This document shows, in pieces, positions 26,938 to 35,413 of a stretch of 64,000 nucleotides of DNA (position 1 is its first letter; every line of letters starts with the position of its first letter). The notes below the pieces were generated by a model. The model did no database searches, had not been told where the DNA came from, and saw only the letters and a program-made list of their open reading frames with translations. The stretch covers positions 62,001 to 126,000 of the forward strand of contig JAJCZM010000007.1 in assembly GCA_029262375.1 (NCBI GenBank). Direction: 5' to 3'. The translations under genes and the position numbers were made by a program. Source of the stretch: Deltaproteobacteria bacterium (lineage in GTDB: Bacteria; Desulfobacterota; Binatia; UBA1149; SPBQ01).

Positions 26938-28389
26938 ATGATCAAGCGTCACGTAGTGGCACTATCGCTCGCGTCCATTGTGACCGTGACGACGGCAGCC
27001 TCAGCACAGAATTCCGATACAGGTGGCTTCGCGGACGGCGATAGCTGCAAATCGCCATGCGTCGTTCTCTGCGAGGGCTACGCATGGAATGCCGTCGATG
27101 CCTGCAGCGATGCCGGCCTTCGCCGCGCAGCGTGTCTGAAGAACGGGCGCCAAGCCTACAATCGTTGCCTCGCCCATCACTGCGAGCCGGCCAACGACTG
27201 TGAAGTGCGCTGCACCGAGTTGTCGAGCGAGGCACTCGGGGAGTGCATCGAAGCCGGCGGCTCCGATCGCCGCTGCGCCAACCAAGCGCGCGAACTGCGC
27301 AAGACCTGCCTGTCACAAAGCTGCGGCGGTGGCGACGATACCTGCCAGGGACGCTGCGGCGAGCAAGCGAGAGAGCTGCTCGCCGAATGCAAAGCGGTGA
27401 GCTCGAACTCGAGCGACTGCGGCAAGCGTGCGCGCTCGGCCTACGGTGTTTGCGTACAGGAAAACTGCGAGCCGGAAACGAGTTGCGAAGATGCCTGTCA
27501 GGCGCGATCGCGTGAGCAGCTCAAGTCGTGCATCGACGAGGGCGGCGATCCTCGTGGCTGTGAAGTGCGCACACGAGCGGCAACTATCGAGTGCATCGAA
27601 GGTGAATGCGGCGAAGAACCCCAATGCGATGACCGCTGCGAGATCGTGGGCGACGATGCGCGCGCCGATTGCCTGGCCGGCGGCGGCGACGAGTCCGCAT
27701 GCTCCGATGCAGCGAGTTCGGCTGAAGACACCTGCATCTCTGAGAACTGCGAGAATGAGCCGCCCCCTGCCAGCTGCGAAGACGCCTGTGCGGCTCGCGG
27801 CGCACAGTTCCAAGAGCACTGCGGCGATACCTCGACCGACAGCCAGAAATGCGCTGAGCGCGCCGAGGTCATCGTCGAAGCCTGCCTCGTGAACGAGTGC
27901 GGTGACGGCGGCGGCGGCGCCGTCACTTGCGAAGACCGTTGCGACAATCGCGCGGCCGACGTGCTGGCGGAATGCTCGTCGGGCTCAGCGTCGGCCGACG
28001 TCTGCCGGGACCGATCGAATGCCGTGCGCGAGGGCTGCGTTGCCCGAGAATGTGACGACGGACCGACGAGCTGCAACGAAGAATGTCGGGATTCCGTGTC
28101 CGAGTTCATCTCCGACTGCATCGAGGACGAGATCGACGCCGAGGCCTGCAAGGAGGCCGCGGACGACGCACTCGGCGAGTGTCTGTCGCAAGACTGCGGC
28201 CCCGGACCGGAGCCGACCTGCGCCGACGACTGCATAGACCTCGGCGACCGCTTCGCGTCAGACTGCGAAGCCGACGGCATCGATGCCGCGGCCTGCGCAA
28301 AGCGCGCCGTCGAACTGATCGAGGAATGTGTCTTTGAGTCTTGTGACGATAGTACTGGTAGTACCGGCGTCGCAGGCCTCAATCGCTAG
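26938..28389 (+). CDS. Secreted protein of nine six-cysteine repeats
   Basis: A 483-aa exported protein: signal peptide at residues 1-23 (ending ASA), then nine consecutive repeats and a short tail. Every repeat has the same cysteine spacing, C-x3-C-x10-C-x9-C-x10-C-x4-C, joined by acidic linkers of about 4-9 residues; the first has one extra Cys. The residues between cysteines are Ala/Glu/Arg-rich and look helical, so each repeat may be a helical hairpin closed by three disulfides. The protein is strongly acidic. No known family was recognised. A strong AGGAG ribosome-binding site supports the start. It stands alone between divergent and downstream genes. Confidence 0.85.
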   Translation: MIKRHVVALSLASIVTVTTAASAQNSDTGGFADGDSCKSPCVVLCEGYAWNAVDACSDAGLRRAACLKNGRQAYNRCLAHHCEPANDCEVRCTELSSEALGECIEAGGSDRRCANQARELRKTCLSQSCGGGDDTCQGRCGEQARELLAECKAVSSNSSDCGKRARSAYGVCVQENCEPETSCEDACQARSREQLKSCIDEGGDPRGCEVRTRAATIECIEGECGEEPQCDDRCEIVGDDARADCLAGGGDESACSDAASSAEDTCISENCENEPPPASCEDACAARGAQFQEHCGDTSTDSQKCAERAEVIVEACLVNECGDGGGGAVTCEDRCDNRAADVLAECSSGSASADVCRDRSNAVREGCVARECDDGPTSCNEECRDSVSEFISDCIEDEIDAEACKEAADDALGECLSQDCGPGPEPTCADDCIDLGDRFASDCEADGIDAAACAKRAVELIEECVFESCDDSTGSTGVAGLNR

Positions 28390-28534
28390 GCTGGCCGTGG
28401 AGGCCGATCCGAGTTCCGCGTTGGTTCTCGGGTCGGCCTTCCGCCCAAGCCGCGCGCGTCGCCCGCCGTGGGCACGCGCACCCCGTTCCGTATAGACTCG
28501 CGCCGGCTATCCGACGACACGTCGATAGGGCGCC

Positions 28535-29317
28535 ATGGTCACAACACGATTCGCACCGAGCCCAACCGGGCACCTTCATCTCGGACACGCGTACTCGGCG
28601 TTGCTCAACGAGCGTTTCGCACGGGAACACGAAGGCCGGTTTCTACTGCGAATTGAGGACATCGACCCCGTGCGCTGCAAAGACGAGTACAGCGACGCCA
28701 TTCGTGAGGACCTCGAGTGGCTCGGGGTCCGCTGGGATGGCGAAGTACTGACCCAGAGTATCCGCATGGAGCACTACGCACGCGCGCTGGAAGTCCTTCG
28801 CATCAAGGGCGTGGTTTATCTGGACCCGCGCTCGCGTCGCGAAATCGAAGAGGGCAGCCCCCCGCCGGACCGGTCAGTGAGTGATACGTTGATGACGAGC
28901 ACGACACCGGCCGCTTGGCGCCTCGACCTAAAGGCAGCGCTCGAGATCACAAGTAATACGAGCTGGACCGAACTAGACGTCGGCCTCACGCAGGGCGACA
29001 TTGAGCCACACGGCGATGTCATTCTCGCGCGCAAGGACACACCGACGAGCTACCACCTTTCGGTCACTGTGGACGACGCCGCCCAGCAGATCACGCACGT
29101 CATCCGCGGTCGCGACCTGTTCGACTCAACCCCGGTCCATCGATTGCTACAGGAATTGCTGGGTTACCCGGCGCCGATCTATCGGCACCACGAATTGTTG
29201 CAGGACGAAAGTACGGGACGACGATTCGCGAAGAGCGACGCGTCCAAGAGCCTTCGCGCGCACCGCGCAGAAGGAGTGACTCCCACTGAACTTCGAGCGC
29301 AGCTGGGATTCGACTAG
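28535..29317 (+). CDS. gluQ: Glutamyl-Q tRNA(Asp) synthetase
   Basis: A 260-aa truncated glutamyl-tRNA synthetase homologue that loads glutamate onto queuosine in tRNA(Asp). It has FAPSPTGHLHLGHAYSAL (HIGH motif), RIEDIDPVR and GRRFAKSD (KMSKS equivalent), and no anticodon-binding domain, so the length fits GluQ. Many GluQ proteins bind zinc through cysteines after VVYP; here the region reads VVYLDPRSRREI, so the zinc site is missing. Discriminating GltX is ruled out by size. Confidence 0.92.
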   Translation: MVTTRFAPSPTGHLHLGHAYSALLNERFAREHEGRFLLRIEDIDPVRCKDEYSDAIREDLEWLGVRWDGEVLTQSIRMEHYARALEVLRIKGVVYLDPRSRREIEEGSPPPDRSVSDTLMTSTTPAAWRLDLKAALEITSNTSWTELDVGLTQGDIEPHGDVILARKDTPTSYHLSVTVDDAAQQITHVIRGRDLFDSTPVHRLLQELLGYPAPIYRHHELLQDESTGRRFAKSDASKSLRAHRAEGVTPTELRAQLGFD

Positions 29318-29328
29318 CGTTGCGTTAC

Positions 29329-29385
29329 AACCGCTGGCGCTGATGCCAACCGCTGGCGCTGATGGCAACCGCCGGCGCTTCTTCG
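29329..29385. repeat. Three 19-bp tandem repeats
   Basis: AACCGCTGGCGCTGATGCC is followed by a copy differing in one base and by a more diverged third copy (AACCGCCGGCGCTTCTTCG). It begins 11 bases after the gluQ stop. Confidence 0.8.
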
Positions 29386-29393
29386 CCGCCGCT

Positions 29394-29588
29394 TTAGCCC
29401 AACAGCCGCCTTTCGACACTCGTCTCGACGGCCATACGGCCGAGCCCCAAACTCACGATCTCCGCCGTGACCAAACTCGCGATGGCGACGAGCGCGAACA
29501 AGAACGGGTACTCGGGATTCTTCGCTCCGGCTACATGCGGGTTATCCCCGATACGGTTTGGGTTGCCGACCAGCGTCGGCGGAATCAC
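29394..29588 (-). CDS. Possible small membrane protein
   Basis: A 64-codon frame from a GTG at 29588 encodes one hydrophobic helix (FLFALVAIASLVTAEIVSLGLG) flanked by a polar N terminus and a short charged tail (VERRLLG). No ribosome-binding site or homologue was recognised. It may be a chance frame; the composition of the helix is the only support. Confidence 0.25.
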   Translation of the reverse strand: MIPPTLVGNPNRIGDNPHVAGAKNPEYPFLFALVAIASLVTAEIVSLGLGRMAVETSVERRLLG

Positions 29589-29621
29589 AATGTAGTAACA
29601 GGGGGACGGAGGATCTGATCG

Positions 29622-30032
29622 ATGATCGAAACCGTCCTGTTCGAGGATCTCTGGGGCAAGATCGTCGAGAACTCCGACGACGGGGTTCTCGAGATCCGCT
29701 GGCACGATAGCACCGCCGACATGGCGGCCAGCGAATTCAACGCATGGCTTGCCGAGTTCGCCAACTTCGTCGAAGCGACGGGGCGAACGCTCGCACTCAT
29801 AGACGCGACCAACTTCCGCCTGCCCCCGGCCTGTATGGATGGCGGTTGGCGCGACGAACACATCACCCCGCGCTACAACGCGATGGGCATGCAACGTTTC
29901 GCGTTCGTCATGCCGTCAGGCACGCCGCGCATCGGCGAACCGCCGGCGCGCGAGGGCCCCGCGAGCTTTCCCACTGCGTACTTCGAGGACCGCGCCGATG
30001 CCGTCGCATGGCTGCGCGAACCCGCCGGGTGA
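29622..30032 (+). CDS. Hypothetical STAS/SpoIIAA-like protein
   Basis: A 136-aa soluble protein. The alternation of beta strands and helices (GVLEIRWHDSTADMAASEFNAWLAEFANFVEATGRTLALIDATNF) and the C-terminal FEDRADAVAWLRE resemble small SpoIIAA-like/STAS-fold proteins, in which a strand ending in LIDATNF is common. A GGAGG sits ten bases upstream of the ATG. Its stop overlaps the next gene's GTG by three bases, so the two are translationally coupled. Function is unknown. Confidence 0.65.
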   Translation: MIETVLFEDLWGKIVENSDDGVLEIRWHDSTADMAASEFNAWLAEFANFVEATGRTLALIDATNFRLPPACMDGGWRDEHITPRYNAMGMQRFAFVMPSGTPRIGEPPAREGPASFPTAYFEDRADAVAWLREPAG

Positions 30033-30553
30033 AATGGTCCGAGGTAGGCCGCTACTGGGGCACCGCGCCGGAGGACCGTGACCGCCCCTACCCTTGCGAT
30101 GGCACCCTCCCCGCCGCAAACGAAGCGTACTTTCGCGGTATCGACGTACACGCATCGGCTGCAACTACGTTCCGCTGGCTCTGCCAATTGCGCGTCGCCC
30201 CCTACAGCTACGACTTGATCGATAATTTCGGACGCCGCAGTCCACGCACGTTGACGCCCGGACTGGAGCAGCTCGAGGTCGGCCAGCGGTTCATGTCGAT
30301 CTTCGACCTCGCGAGCTTCGAGAAGGACGTCCACATCACCCTGCGCCTTCGAAATCCGGGCGTGTTCCCGCTGTTGGCGGTTACCTATCTCGTCGCGTCG
30401 AACGGTGACGACGAGTGCCGTCTACTTGTGAAGTTGGCGGTAGCGTACAAGAAACCCGCCATCCTGAGTCCGGTTCGAGTGATCGGACCGTGGCTTGACC
30501 TGATCATGATGCGGCGCCAGCTGATGACGCTCAAGGATTTGGCTGAAAGATAG
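30029..30553 (+). CDS. SRPBCC-like (polyketide cyclase/START-fold) protein
   Basis: A 174-aa protein starting at the GTG at 30029, which overlaps the previous stop as GTGA. The order YFRGIDVHASAATTFRWLCQLRVAPYSYDLIDNFGRRSPR, MSIFDLASFEKDVHITLRL and AVTYLVASNGDDECRLLVKL fits a helix-grip SRPBCC domain, which binds hydrophobic ligands. The C terminus has a helix like those closing the pocket. The ligand is unknown. Confidence 0.7.
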   Translation: MKWSEVGRYWGTAPEDRDRPYPCDGTLPAANEAYFRGIDVHASAATTFRWLCQLRVAPYSYDLIDNFGRRSPRTLTPGLEQLEVGQRFMSIFDLASFEKDVHITLRLRNPGVFPLLAVTYLVASNGDDECRLLVKLAVAYKKPAILSPVRVIGPWLDLIMMRRQLMTLKDLAER

Positions 30554-30554
30554 A

Positions 30555-30591
30555 AGCAGGCGAGCGAGCCTCGGTGACTCGCTCGCCTGCT
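30555..30591. terminator. Bidirectional hairpin terminator
   Basis: A perfect 14-bp stem (AGCAGGCGAGCGAG pairing with CTCGCTCGCCTGCT) with a 9-nt loop lies two bases after the SRPBCC stop and 13 bases before the 3' end of the convergent helicase gene. It would end both transcripts. Only the minus direction is followed by a moderately T-rich run. Confidence 0.8.
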
Positions 30592-30604
30592 CGAAATCTG
30601 CCGG

Positions 30605-31933
30605 TCAGGAAGCGCGCGCGACGCGTCGTCGGCGGCGCGGAGGCTGAGCTCCACCGCCATTGTCGGTTTTTGCCCGACGCGGACCGGCCGACTGTCCGGG
30701 CTTCCCGGATTTGGCTGGACGCCCGTTGCGCGGCGTGCCTTTCGGAGCAGTAGGATTGGGATGCACGTAGCGCGGCTCATCGTCCGCTCCCATCTCGAAG
30801 CCTTCCATCTGACGTCGTTCGATCTTCTGACCGAGCTTCTTCTCGATGGCCCTCACCTGCTGAGCATCTTCGCGCGAGATGAAGGTAAACGCCTTGCCGC
30901 TGCACTCGGATCGTCCGGTACGACCGATCCGATGGGTGTAGGCTTCCGGCGTGTTCGGGATGTCGAAGTTGATCACGTGCGAGATCCCTGCGACGTCGAT
31001 CCCTCGAGCGGCGATATCGGTTGCGACGAGTATCTTGAACTGTCCGCTACGAAATCCCTTCATCGCACGGTCGCGCTGGCCCTGCGTCATGTTGCCCTGC
31101 AGCGCGACAGCCTCGTGCCCCGAACGGCTGAGCTGCTGAGCCAGTCGTTTCGCACGATGCTTGGTGCGCGAAAATACGATCGCAGAGACGAAGTCGTCCT
31201 CGGCGAGCAGTCGCTCGAGCAACGGAACCTTGCGCGTCTGCGACACCGGGTACAGCGCATGCTCGATCGTCTCCGCCGGCTTCGAATGCGCGAGTTCGAC
31301 AACCTTCGGCTTGTTGAGGATCTTGTCGGCAAGCTTGCGAATCTCGTTCGGCATCGTCGCCGAGAACATGAGGTTTTGGCGCTTCGCCGGAAGCGCCGCG
31401 AGGATGCGGCGAACATCGGGCAGAAAACCCATGTCGAACATATGGTCGGCTTCGTCGAGCACGACCGTCTCGATATGCGAGAGATCTACGAAACCCTGCT
31501 GCATCAGATCGAGGAGACGACCGGGGCAGGCCACGATAATGTCGGGATCAGCCCGCAGGCCGCGAATCTGCCGCGACGCGGTGACACCACCGAATATCGT
31601 TACGACTTTCGTTTTCGTAAACTGAGCAAGCAGCCGGGTCTCGGCATCGATTTGCATCGCAAGTTCGCGGGTCGGCGCAACAATCAGTGCGCGAGGACCA
31701 GGACGACGCTCGGATACCAGCGCATGAAGAATCGGGAGAACGAACGCGGCCGTTTTGCCGGTTCCGGTTTGGGCGAGGCCGAGGACATCGCGGCCCTCGA
31801 GCGCCGCGGGGATGGTAGCGCCTTGCACGGGGCGAGGCTCGACGAAGCCGGCGGCTTCGATGCCTCGATGAATCGAGGCGTGGAAAGGCAGTCGCGAGAA
31901 CTCCGCGACGGAATCAGAGAGATTGGAATTCAT
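30605..31933 (-). CDS. DEAD-box RNA helicase (RhlE-like)
   Basis: A 442-aa ATP-dependent RNA helicase. Motifs in order: the Q motif FVEPRPVQ, AQTGTGKTAAF, PTRELAMQ, VLDEADHMFDMGF, FSATMP, and HRIGRTGR. The C-terminal 60 residues are Gly/Arg/Lys/Pro-rich, as in RhlE proteins that remodel ribosomal RNA or cold-shock mRNAs. The start at 31933 has only a weak ribosome-binding site. Confidence 0.95.
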   Translation of the reverse strand: MNSNLSDSVAEFSRLPFHASIHRGIEAAGFVEPRPVQGATIPAALEGRDVLGLAQTGTGKTAAFVLPILHALVSERRPGPRALIVAPTRELAMQIDAETRLLAQFTKTKVVTIFGGVTASRQIRGLRADPDIIVACPGRLLDLMQQGFVDLSHIETVVLDEADHMFDMGFLPDVRRILAALPAKRQNLMFSATMPNEIRKLADKILNKPKVVELAHSKPAETIEHALYPVSQTRKVPLLERLLAEDDFVSAIVFSRTKHRAKRLAQQLSRSGHEAVALQGNMTQGQRDRAMKGFRSGQFKILVATDIAARGIDVAGISHVINFDIPNTPEAYTHRIGRTGRSECSGKAFTFISREDAQQVRAIEKKLGQKIERRQMEGFEMGADDEPRYVHPNPTAPKGTPRNGRPAKSGKPGQSAGPRRAKTDNGGGAQPPRRRRRVARAS

Positions 31934-32071
31934 TAAAAAGGTTCACTCGTCGATGGACGTACGCAATCGGCGTACCCACCGGGAAATTCAGACCCATACA
32001 ACAGTGATAGGTTCGGACTATGGGAGGGGCGGCGCGATCATCGTGCTAGCGGGGATCCTGCTGTGCGCCGC

Positions 32072-32092
32072 AGGCCGCAAGGAGCGCGGCCT
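32072..32092. terminator. Short GC hairpin downstream of a P450 gene
   Basis: AGGCCGC and GCGGCCT form a perfect 7-bp stem with a 7-nt loop, about 115 bases past the P450 stop on the minus strand. The surrounding 275 bases hold no gene that I can support. No T-tract. Confidence 0.3.
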
Positions 32093-32208
32093 CTGTAAGT
32101 AGAGCCTCATTGTATACCAGGGCGATGGTCCGACTGCCAACTAAAACGCCGATCGCCACGCAGATGCGCCCCCATCGCTCAGATTGGCAGGTCCTGAGGT
32201 CCCGGCGA

Positions 32209-33396
32209 TCAGCTCACCGACCAGGGTAGCGATTTGTGGCGACGGACATAATTGCCGCCCGCATAGACCCCGCCTTCCACGTCGACCGTGAATTCCGGGG
32301 TGCGCCCCAGCAGTTCTTCGAGCACCACCCGCCCCTGCAGTCGCGCTGCGGCCGCCCCGATGCAGTAGTGGGTGCCGAAGCTCAGCGCGAGCATCTTTTT
32401 GATCGGGCGATCGACGCTGCATGCCGCCGCGGTTTCGCCGAACTCCCGCTCGTCGCGGTTTCCCGAGCCGTACCCCAACAGAACGCGTTTTCCCTTCGGA
32501 ACCACGCGGCCGTGGAGTTCGACATCACGAGTCGTCGTACGGGCCAGGTTTTGGACCGGCGAGGTGAGCCTCAGGAATTCCTCAACTGCGTTGGGAATGA
32601 GAGACCGATCCGCCAGCAGTTTCGCGCGCTGCTCCGGGTGTTGCGTCAAGAGGCAGGCCGCACCGGACAGCAACCCGGTCACCGTATCGTTGCCTCCCGT
32701 GACCATCGTAAAGGCAAAGCCCAAGATGCGCGCGATCGAAACGTTTTCTTCGCCGGCTCGAACGAGATCGCTGACGATGTCGTCAGCTGGCTCGCTACGG
32801 CGACGCTCGGCCAACACCGCAAAGTACCCAAGCAGGTCGCTGAACGCGCTGCCCGCGCCCTCTACGTTGCCTAGCGCGGCGGCCTGCACGATGGCTTCCG
32901 TCCATTGATCGAACAGCGCGCGATCTTCTTGAGGTACACCGAGATAGTGGGCGACGATGAAGCTGGGCAGCGGCTTGAAGAGCTCGTCTACGATATCGGC
33001 CTTGCCCGCGGCCTTGCACTTCTCGACGCGCTCGGCCACGAAGGCGCGAACCGCCGGCTCGATCGTCGAAACCTTGCGCGGCGTCAGCGGCTTGGTCACG
33101 AGACGGCGAAACTCGGTATGTTCCGGCGGGTCCAGGAACACCATCGGGACATTTTCGCCGAAACCCGCCGCTTCCAGTTCACCGTAATTCACGGTCAACC
33201 CCTTCGCAGACGAGAACGTCGACGAATCGGCGGCGGCCTCCCAGACGTCGTCGAAGCGGCTCAGGAAGTAGTAGTCCCCCTCTTCGACGTGGTGGAGCGG
33301 GTCGTTGTCACGCAGCGCCGTGTACATGTCCCAGGGATTCTTCCAGGTCTCCCCTGATCGCAGTTCGAAACCTACATGTGCTTGAACTTGGCCCAT
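32209..33396 (-). CDS. Cytochrome P450
   Basis: A 395-aa bacterial soluble P450. The I-helix reads MVTGGNDTVTG (Gly in place of the usual Ala before GxDT), the K-helix EEFLRLTSP carries ExxR, and the heme loop FGTHYCIGAAAARL places the thiolate at Cys345. The ATG at 33396 has AAGGAG about ten bases upstream; a GTG three bases earlier is also possible. It follows the Rieske oxygenase gene by 91 bases, so the two oxygenases are probably coexpressed for hydroxylation of the same compound class. No redox partner is adjacent. Confidence 0.94.
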   Translation of the reverse strand: MGQVQAHVGFELRSGETWKNPWDMYTALRDNDPLHHVEEGDYYFLSRFDDVWEAAADSSTFSSAKGLTVNYGELEAAGFGENVPMVFLDPPEHTEFRRLVTKPLTPRKVSTIEPAVRAFVAERVEKCKAAGKADIVDELFKPLPSFIVAHYLGVPQEDRALFDQWTEAIVQAAALGNVEGAGSAFSDLLGYFAVLAERRRSEPADDIVSDLVRAGEENVSIARILGFAFTMVTGGNDTVTGLLSGAACLLTQHPEQRAKLLADRSLIPNAVEEFLRLTSPVQNLARTTTRDVELHGRVVPKGKRVLLGYGSGNRDEREFGETAAACSVDRPIKKMLALSFGTHYCIGAAAARLQGRVVLEELLGRTPEFTVDVEGGVYAGGNYVRRHKSLPWSVS

Positions 33397-33487
33397 CACA
33401 CCGTCTCCTTAGGCATTGGCCACCGTAACCTCCGGAACCACGAAAAGGAATCAGGAACGCGCGTGAGAGACCGCCGCAAACACTCCG

Positions 33488-34603
33488 CTACTCGGCCAGC
33501 ACCGCCCTCAGTTGAGTGTGGAAGTGCACGATCGCCTTTTCGAAACGGCCGAACGTAAACGCCTCATTCGCTCCGGTAGAGATAGAACGCTGAATCGATT
33601 CAACGATGGCGCGATCCTCGGCACCCCCCGAATCGTTCACGAACTCGGCGTCACGGCGCGCTTTGGCGTCTTCGTCGGAGCCGGCGTCGGTGCGATTCGT
33701 CATCGTGTAGACGTGAAAGGTCGTGGATGCGATGCCGGTCGGCTCCAACACGACCAGATTCGTATGATGCGACAGTACCGTCACCAATACGTTCGGAAAC
33801 AAGTGATAGACGTAGGTAAGAAGCCCGAGCACCTTGCGCCGCTCGGGCGCAACATCGGCCAAACTCTCGATGCGTCGAAACGGATACGTGACACGGCTGT
33901 GACGACCTACCGTTTCGACGAGATTCAGATTGTCGTAACCGTACGGGTAGAACGACTCGGGGTGCGTGGCGCGAATATGGTACCCCTCGATGAAGCCTTC
34001 GAGCGCCACCTTCCAGTTCGCCGCGACAGGCGCCTCGGTAATTGCCAACAGTCGCTGTCCGCCGCCGACCATGTCGGGTAATTGCCCCCAATCGAAGTCA
34101 TCGGTCGCGTGCTGATTTACGAACACGATCCCCTGCTCCTCTCGTGACGCAACTTCGACCAACCCGTGCTCGGATCGATCCAGGTTCGGAAACCCGCGCT
34201 CATGCGGCACGTGGCTCAACGCACCGCTGAGGCGGTAAGTCCATGCATGATAGGGACACACAAAAGACTTAGAGCACCCGGCGCCTTGCGCGACCTCGGT
34301 GCCGCGGTGACGGCACGAGTTGCGAAAAACACGAACCACACCTTCTTCGTCGCGCGCCGCGAGAAGCGGCACGCCGGCCGCGCTGCGTGCGACGTACGAT
34401 CCCGGCTCAGGCAGCGCAGCCGACGGACAGAACGGCACCGGCAGCCGGCGAAGCACGCCATCTAGCTCTCGTTGATAACGCTCCGGCGAAACGTAGTTGG
34501 CAACCGGCTCTCGCCAGACGACATCGCCCTCGTCGGTGGACTCGCCTGAGATGTGGTCGAGAATTCGCGCAGCGACATCGGGATCGCTCAAAAAACCTTG
34601 CAT
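33488..34603 (-). CDS. Rieske non-heme iron oxygenase, alpha subunit
   Basis: A 371-aa oxygenase. The N-terminal Rieske centre shows C-RHRGTEV and, 16 residues on, CPYHAWTY (CxH and CxxH). The catalytic domain has EGYHIRATHPESFYPYGYDN, where the two His ligate mononuclear iron, with an Asp/Glu before them. It resembles alpha subunits that act on carnitine, aromatic acids or sterols (KshA-like); size fits but the substrate cannot be read. No beta subunit or reductase is nearby. It is transcribed away from a TetR gene across a 53-base gap. Confidence 0.92.
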   Translation of the reverse strand: MQGFLSDPDVAARILDHISGESTDEGDVVWREPVANYVSPERYQRELDGVLRRLPVPFCPSAALPEPGSYVARSAAGVPLLAARDEEGVVRVFRNSCRHRGTEVAQGAGCSKSFVCPYHAWTYRLSGALSHVPHERGFPNLDRSEHGLVEVASREEQGIVFVNQHATDDFDWGQLPDMVGGGQRLLAITEAPVAANWKVALEGFIEGYHIRATHPESFYPYGYDNLNLVETVGRHSRVTYPFRRIESLADVAPERRKVLGLLTYVYHLFPNVLVTVLSHHTNLVVLEPTGIASTTFHVYTMTNRTDAGSDEDAKARRDAEFVNDSGGAEDRAIVESIQRSISTGANEAFTFGRFEKAIVHFHTQLRAVLAE

Positions 34604-34622
34604 ATCGGAACTCCGGAGCTAA

Positions 34623-34641
34623 AAGTGATTTGACTTCACTT
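34623..34641. promoter_or_regulatory. Inverted-repeat operator candidate between Rieske and TetR genes
   Basis: AAGTGATTTGACTTCACTT is a 19-bp imperfect palindrome (7 of 9 positions match; AAGTGA and TCACTT are perfect arms). It lies midway between the two divergent start codons, 34603 and 34657, as expected for a TetR site controlling both genes. Confidence 0.6.
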
Positions 34642-34656
34642 CTCTTTTTGCCAACC

Positions 34657-35325
34657 ATGGCGCTCATGTCAAGCGTCTCTCGACCGACCACCCCGAAGGG
34701 ACGCGCCACCGCCGAGCGCTTGCTCGACGCTGCACGGCAGGTCGCCATCGACAACGACGGGCACATCGAGATCGCCATGGTCGCCGAGGCCGCCGGCGTC
34801 GTACCGAGCCTGATCCATCGCTACTTCGGCTCCAAGGCGGGCTTGGTCGCTGCTCTGATCGACGACTTCTACGATCGTTTTCACGCAGCGGTTCTCGACC
34901 GCGACCTCGATGCGCACGGCGATTGGGCCACGCATGAGTACGAGCGGCTCGAACTCGGCGTACGTTTTCACTACGCGCAGCCGTTCTCGTGCGTACTGCA
35001 TGGGCTGCTGGCGCGAGACCCCGAGGTCGCACGTCGTGAGGCCGAGCGAATCGCGGACGTCGTCGATCGAAGCGCGCGCAGCATCCGCAAGGGCCAGAAG
35101 AAGGGGGAGCTGCCGGTCGGCGTGAACCCGCGGCTGGCAGGCGCCGCCATGTTCGGCGCCATGCAGCAAGTGTTGGTCGAGGCCATGACGCACTCGCCTC
35201 GCCCGTCGGCGCGCAAGGTCATCGACGTGCTCTGGCGACAAGTCGCAGCGTCCGTCCAGATAGACCCCGACGTTCGCAAGTCGCCGGCGCCGCGCACGTC
35301 GCAAACGCCGCCACCCTCACGCTAG
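34657..35325 (+). CDS. TetR-family transcriptional regulator
   Basis: A 222-aa regulator from the ATG at 34657 (a second at 34666 is also possible). The helix-turn-helix region reads ATAERLLDAARQVAIDNDGHIEIAMVAEAAGVVPSLIHRYFGSKAGLVAAL. The C-terminal domain has TetR_C-like features (MFGAMQQVLVEAM). It is divergent from the Rieske oxygenase and P450 genes and probably represses them through the palindrome between the starts. Confidence 0.9.
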   Translation: MALMSSVSRPTTPKGRATAERLLDAARQVAIDNDGHIEIAMVAEAAGVVPSLIHRYFGSKAGLVAALIDDFYDRFHAAVLDRDLDAHGDWATHEYERLELGVRFHYAQPFSCVLHGLLARDPEVARREAERIADVVDRSARSIRKGQKKGELPVGVNPRLAGAAMFGAMQQVLVEAMTHSPRPSARKVIDVLWRQVAASVQIDPDVRKSPAPRTSQTPPPSR

Positions 35326-35413
35326 AAAGAACGACCCGCAGCCGGACAATGGCACCATCCGCGCCCTCCTTTTGGATCTTTTCGCTGGGCCGATTTGCGT
35401 TCATCATCGCACG

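Larger units (their letters stand above)
29318..29621. other. 304-bp intergenic region with 19-bp tandem repeat
   Basis: Contains the three-copy repeat at 29329-29385 and a possible small minus-strand frame at 29394-29588. A GGAGG site near 29609 serves the following gene. Nothing else was recognised. Confidence 0.5.

Noticed and set aside
29394..29894. 166-codon minus-strand frame
   Set aside because: Most of it is antisense to the STAS-like gene; only its last 64 codons outside that gene are kept, as a low-confidence entry.
30761..31936. 391-codon plus-strand frame across the helicase gene
   Set aside because: Antisense shadow of a gene with all DEAD-box motifs.
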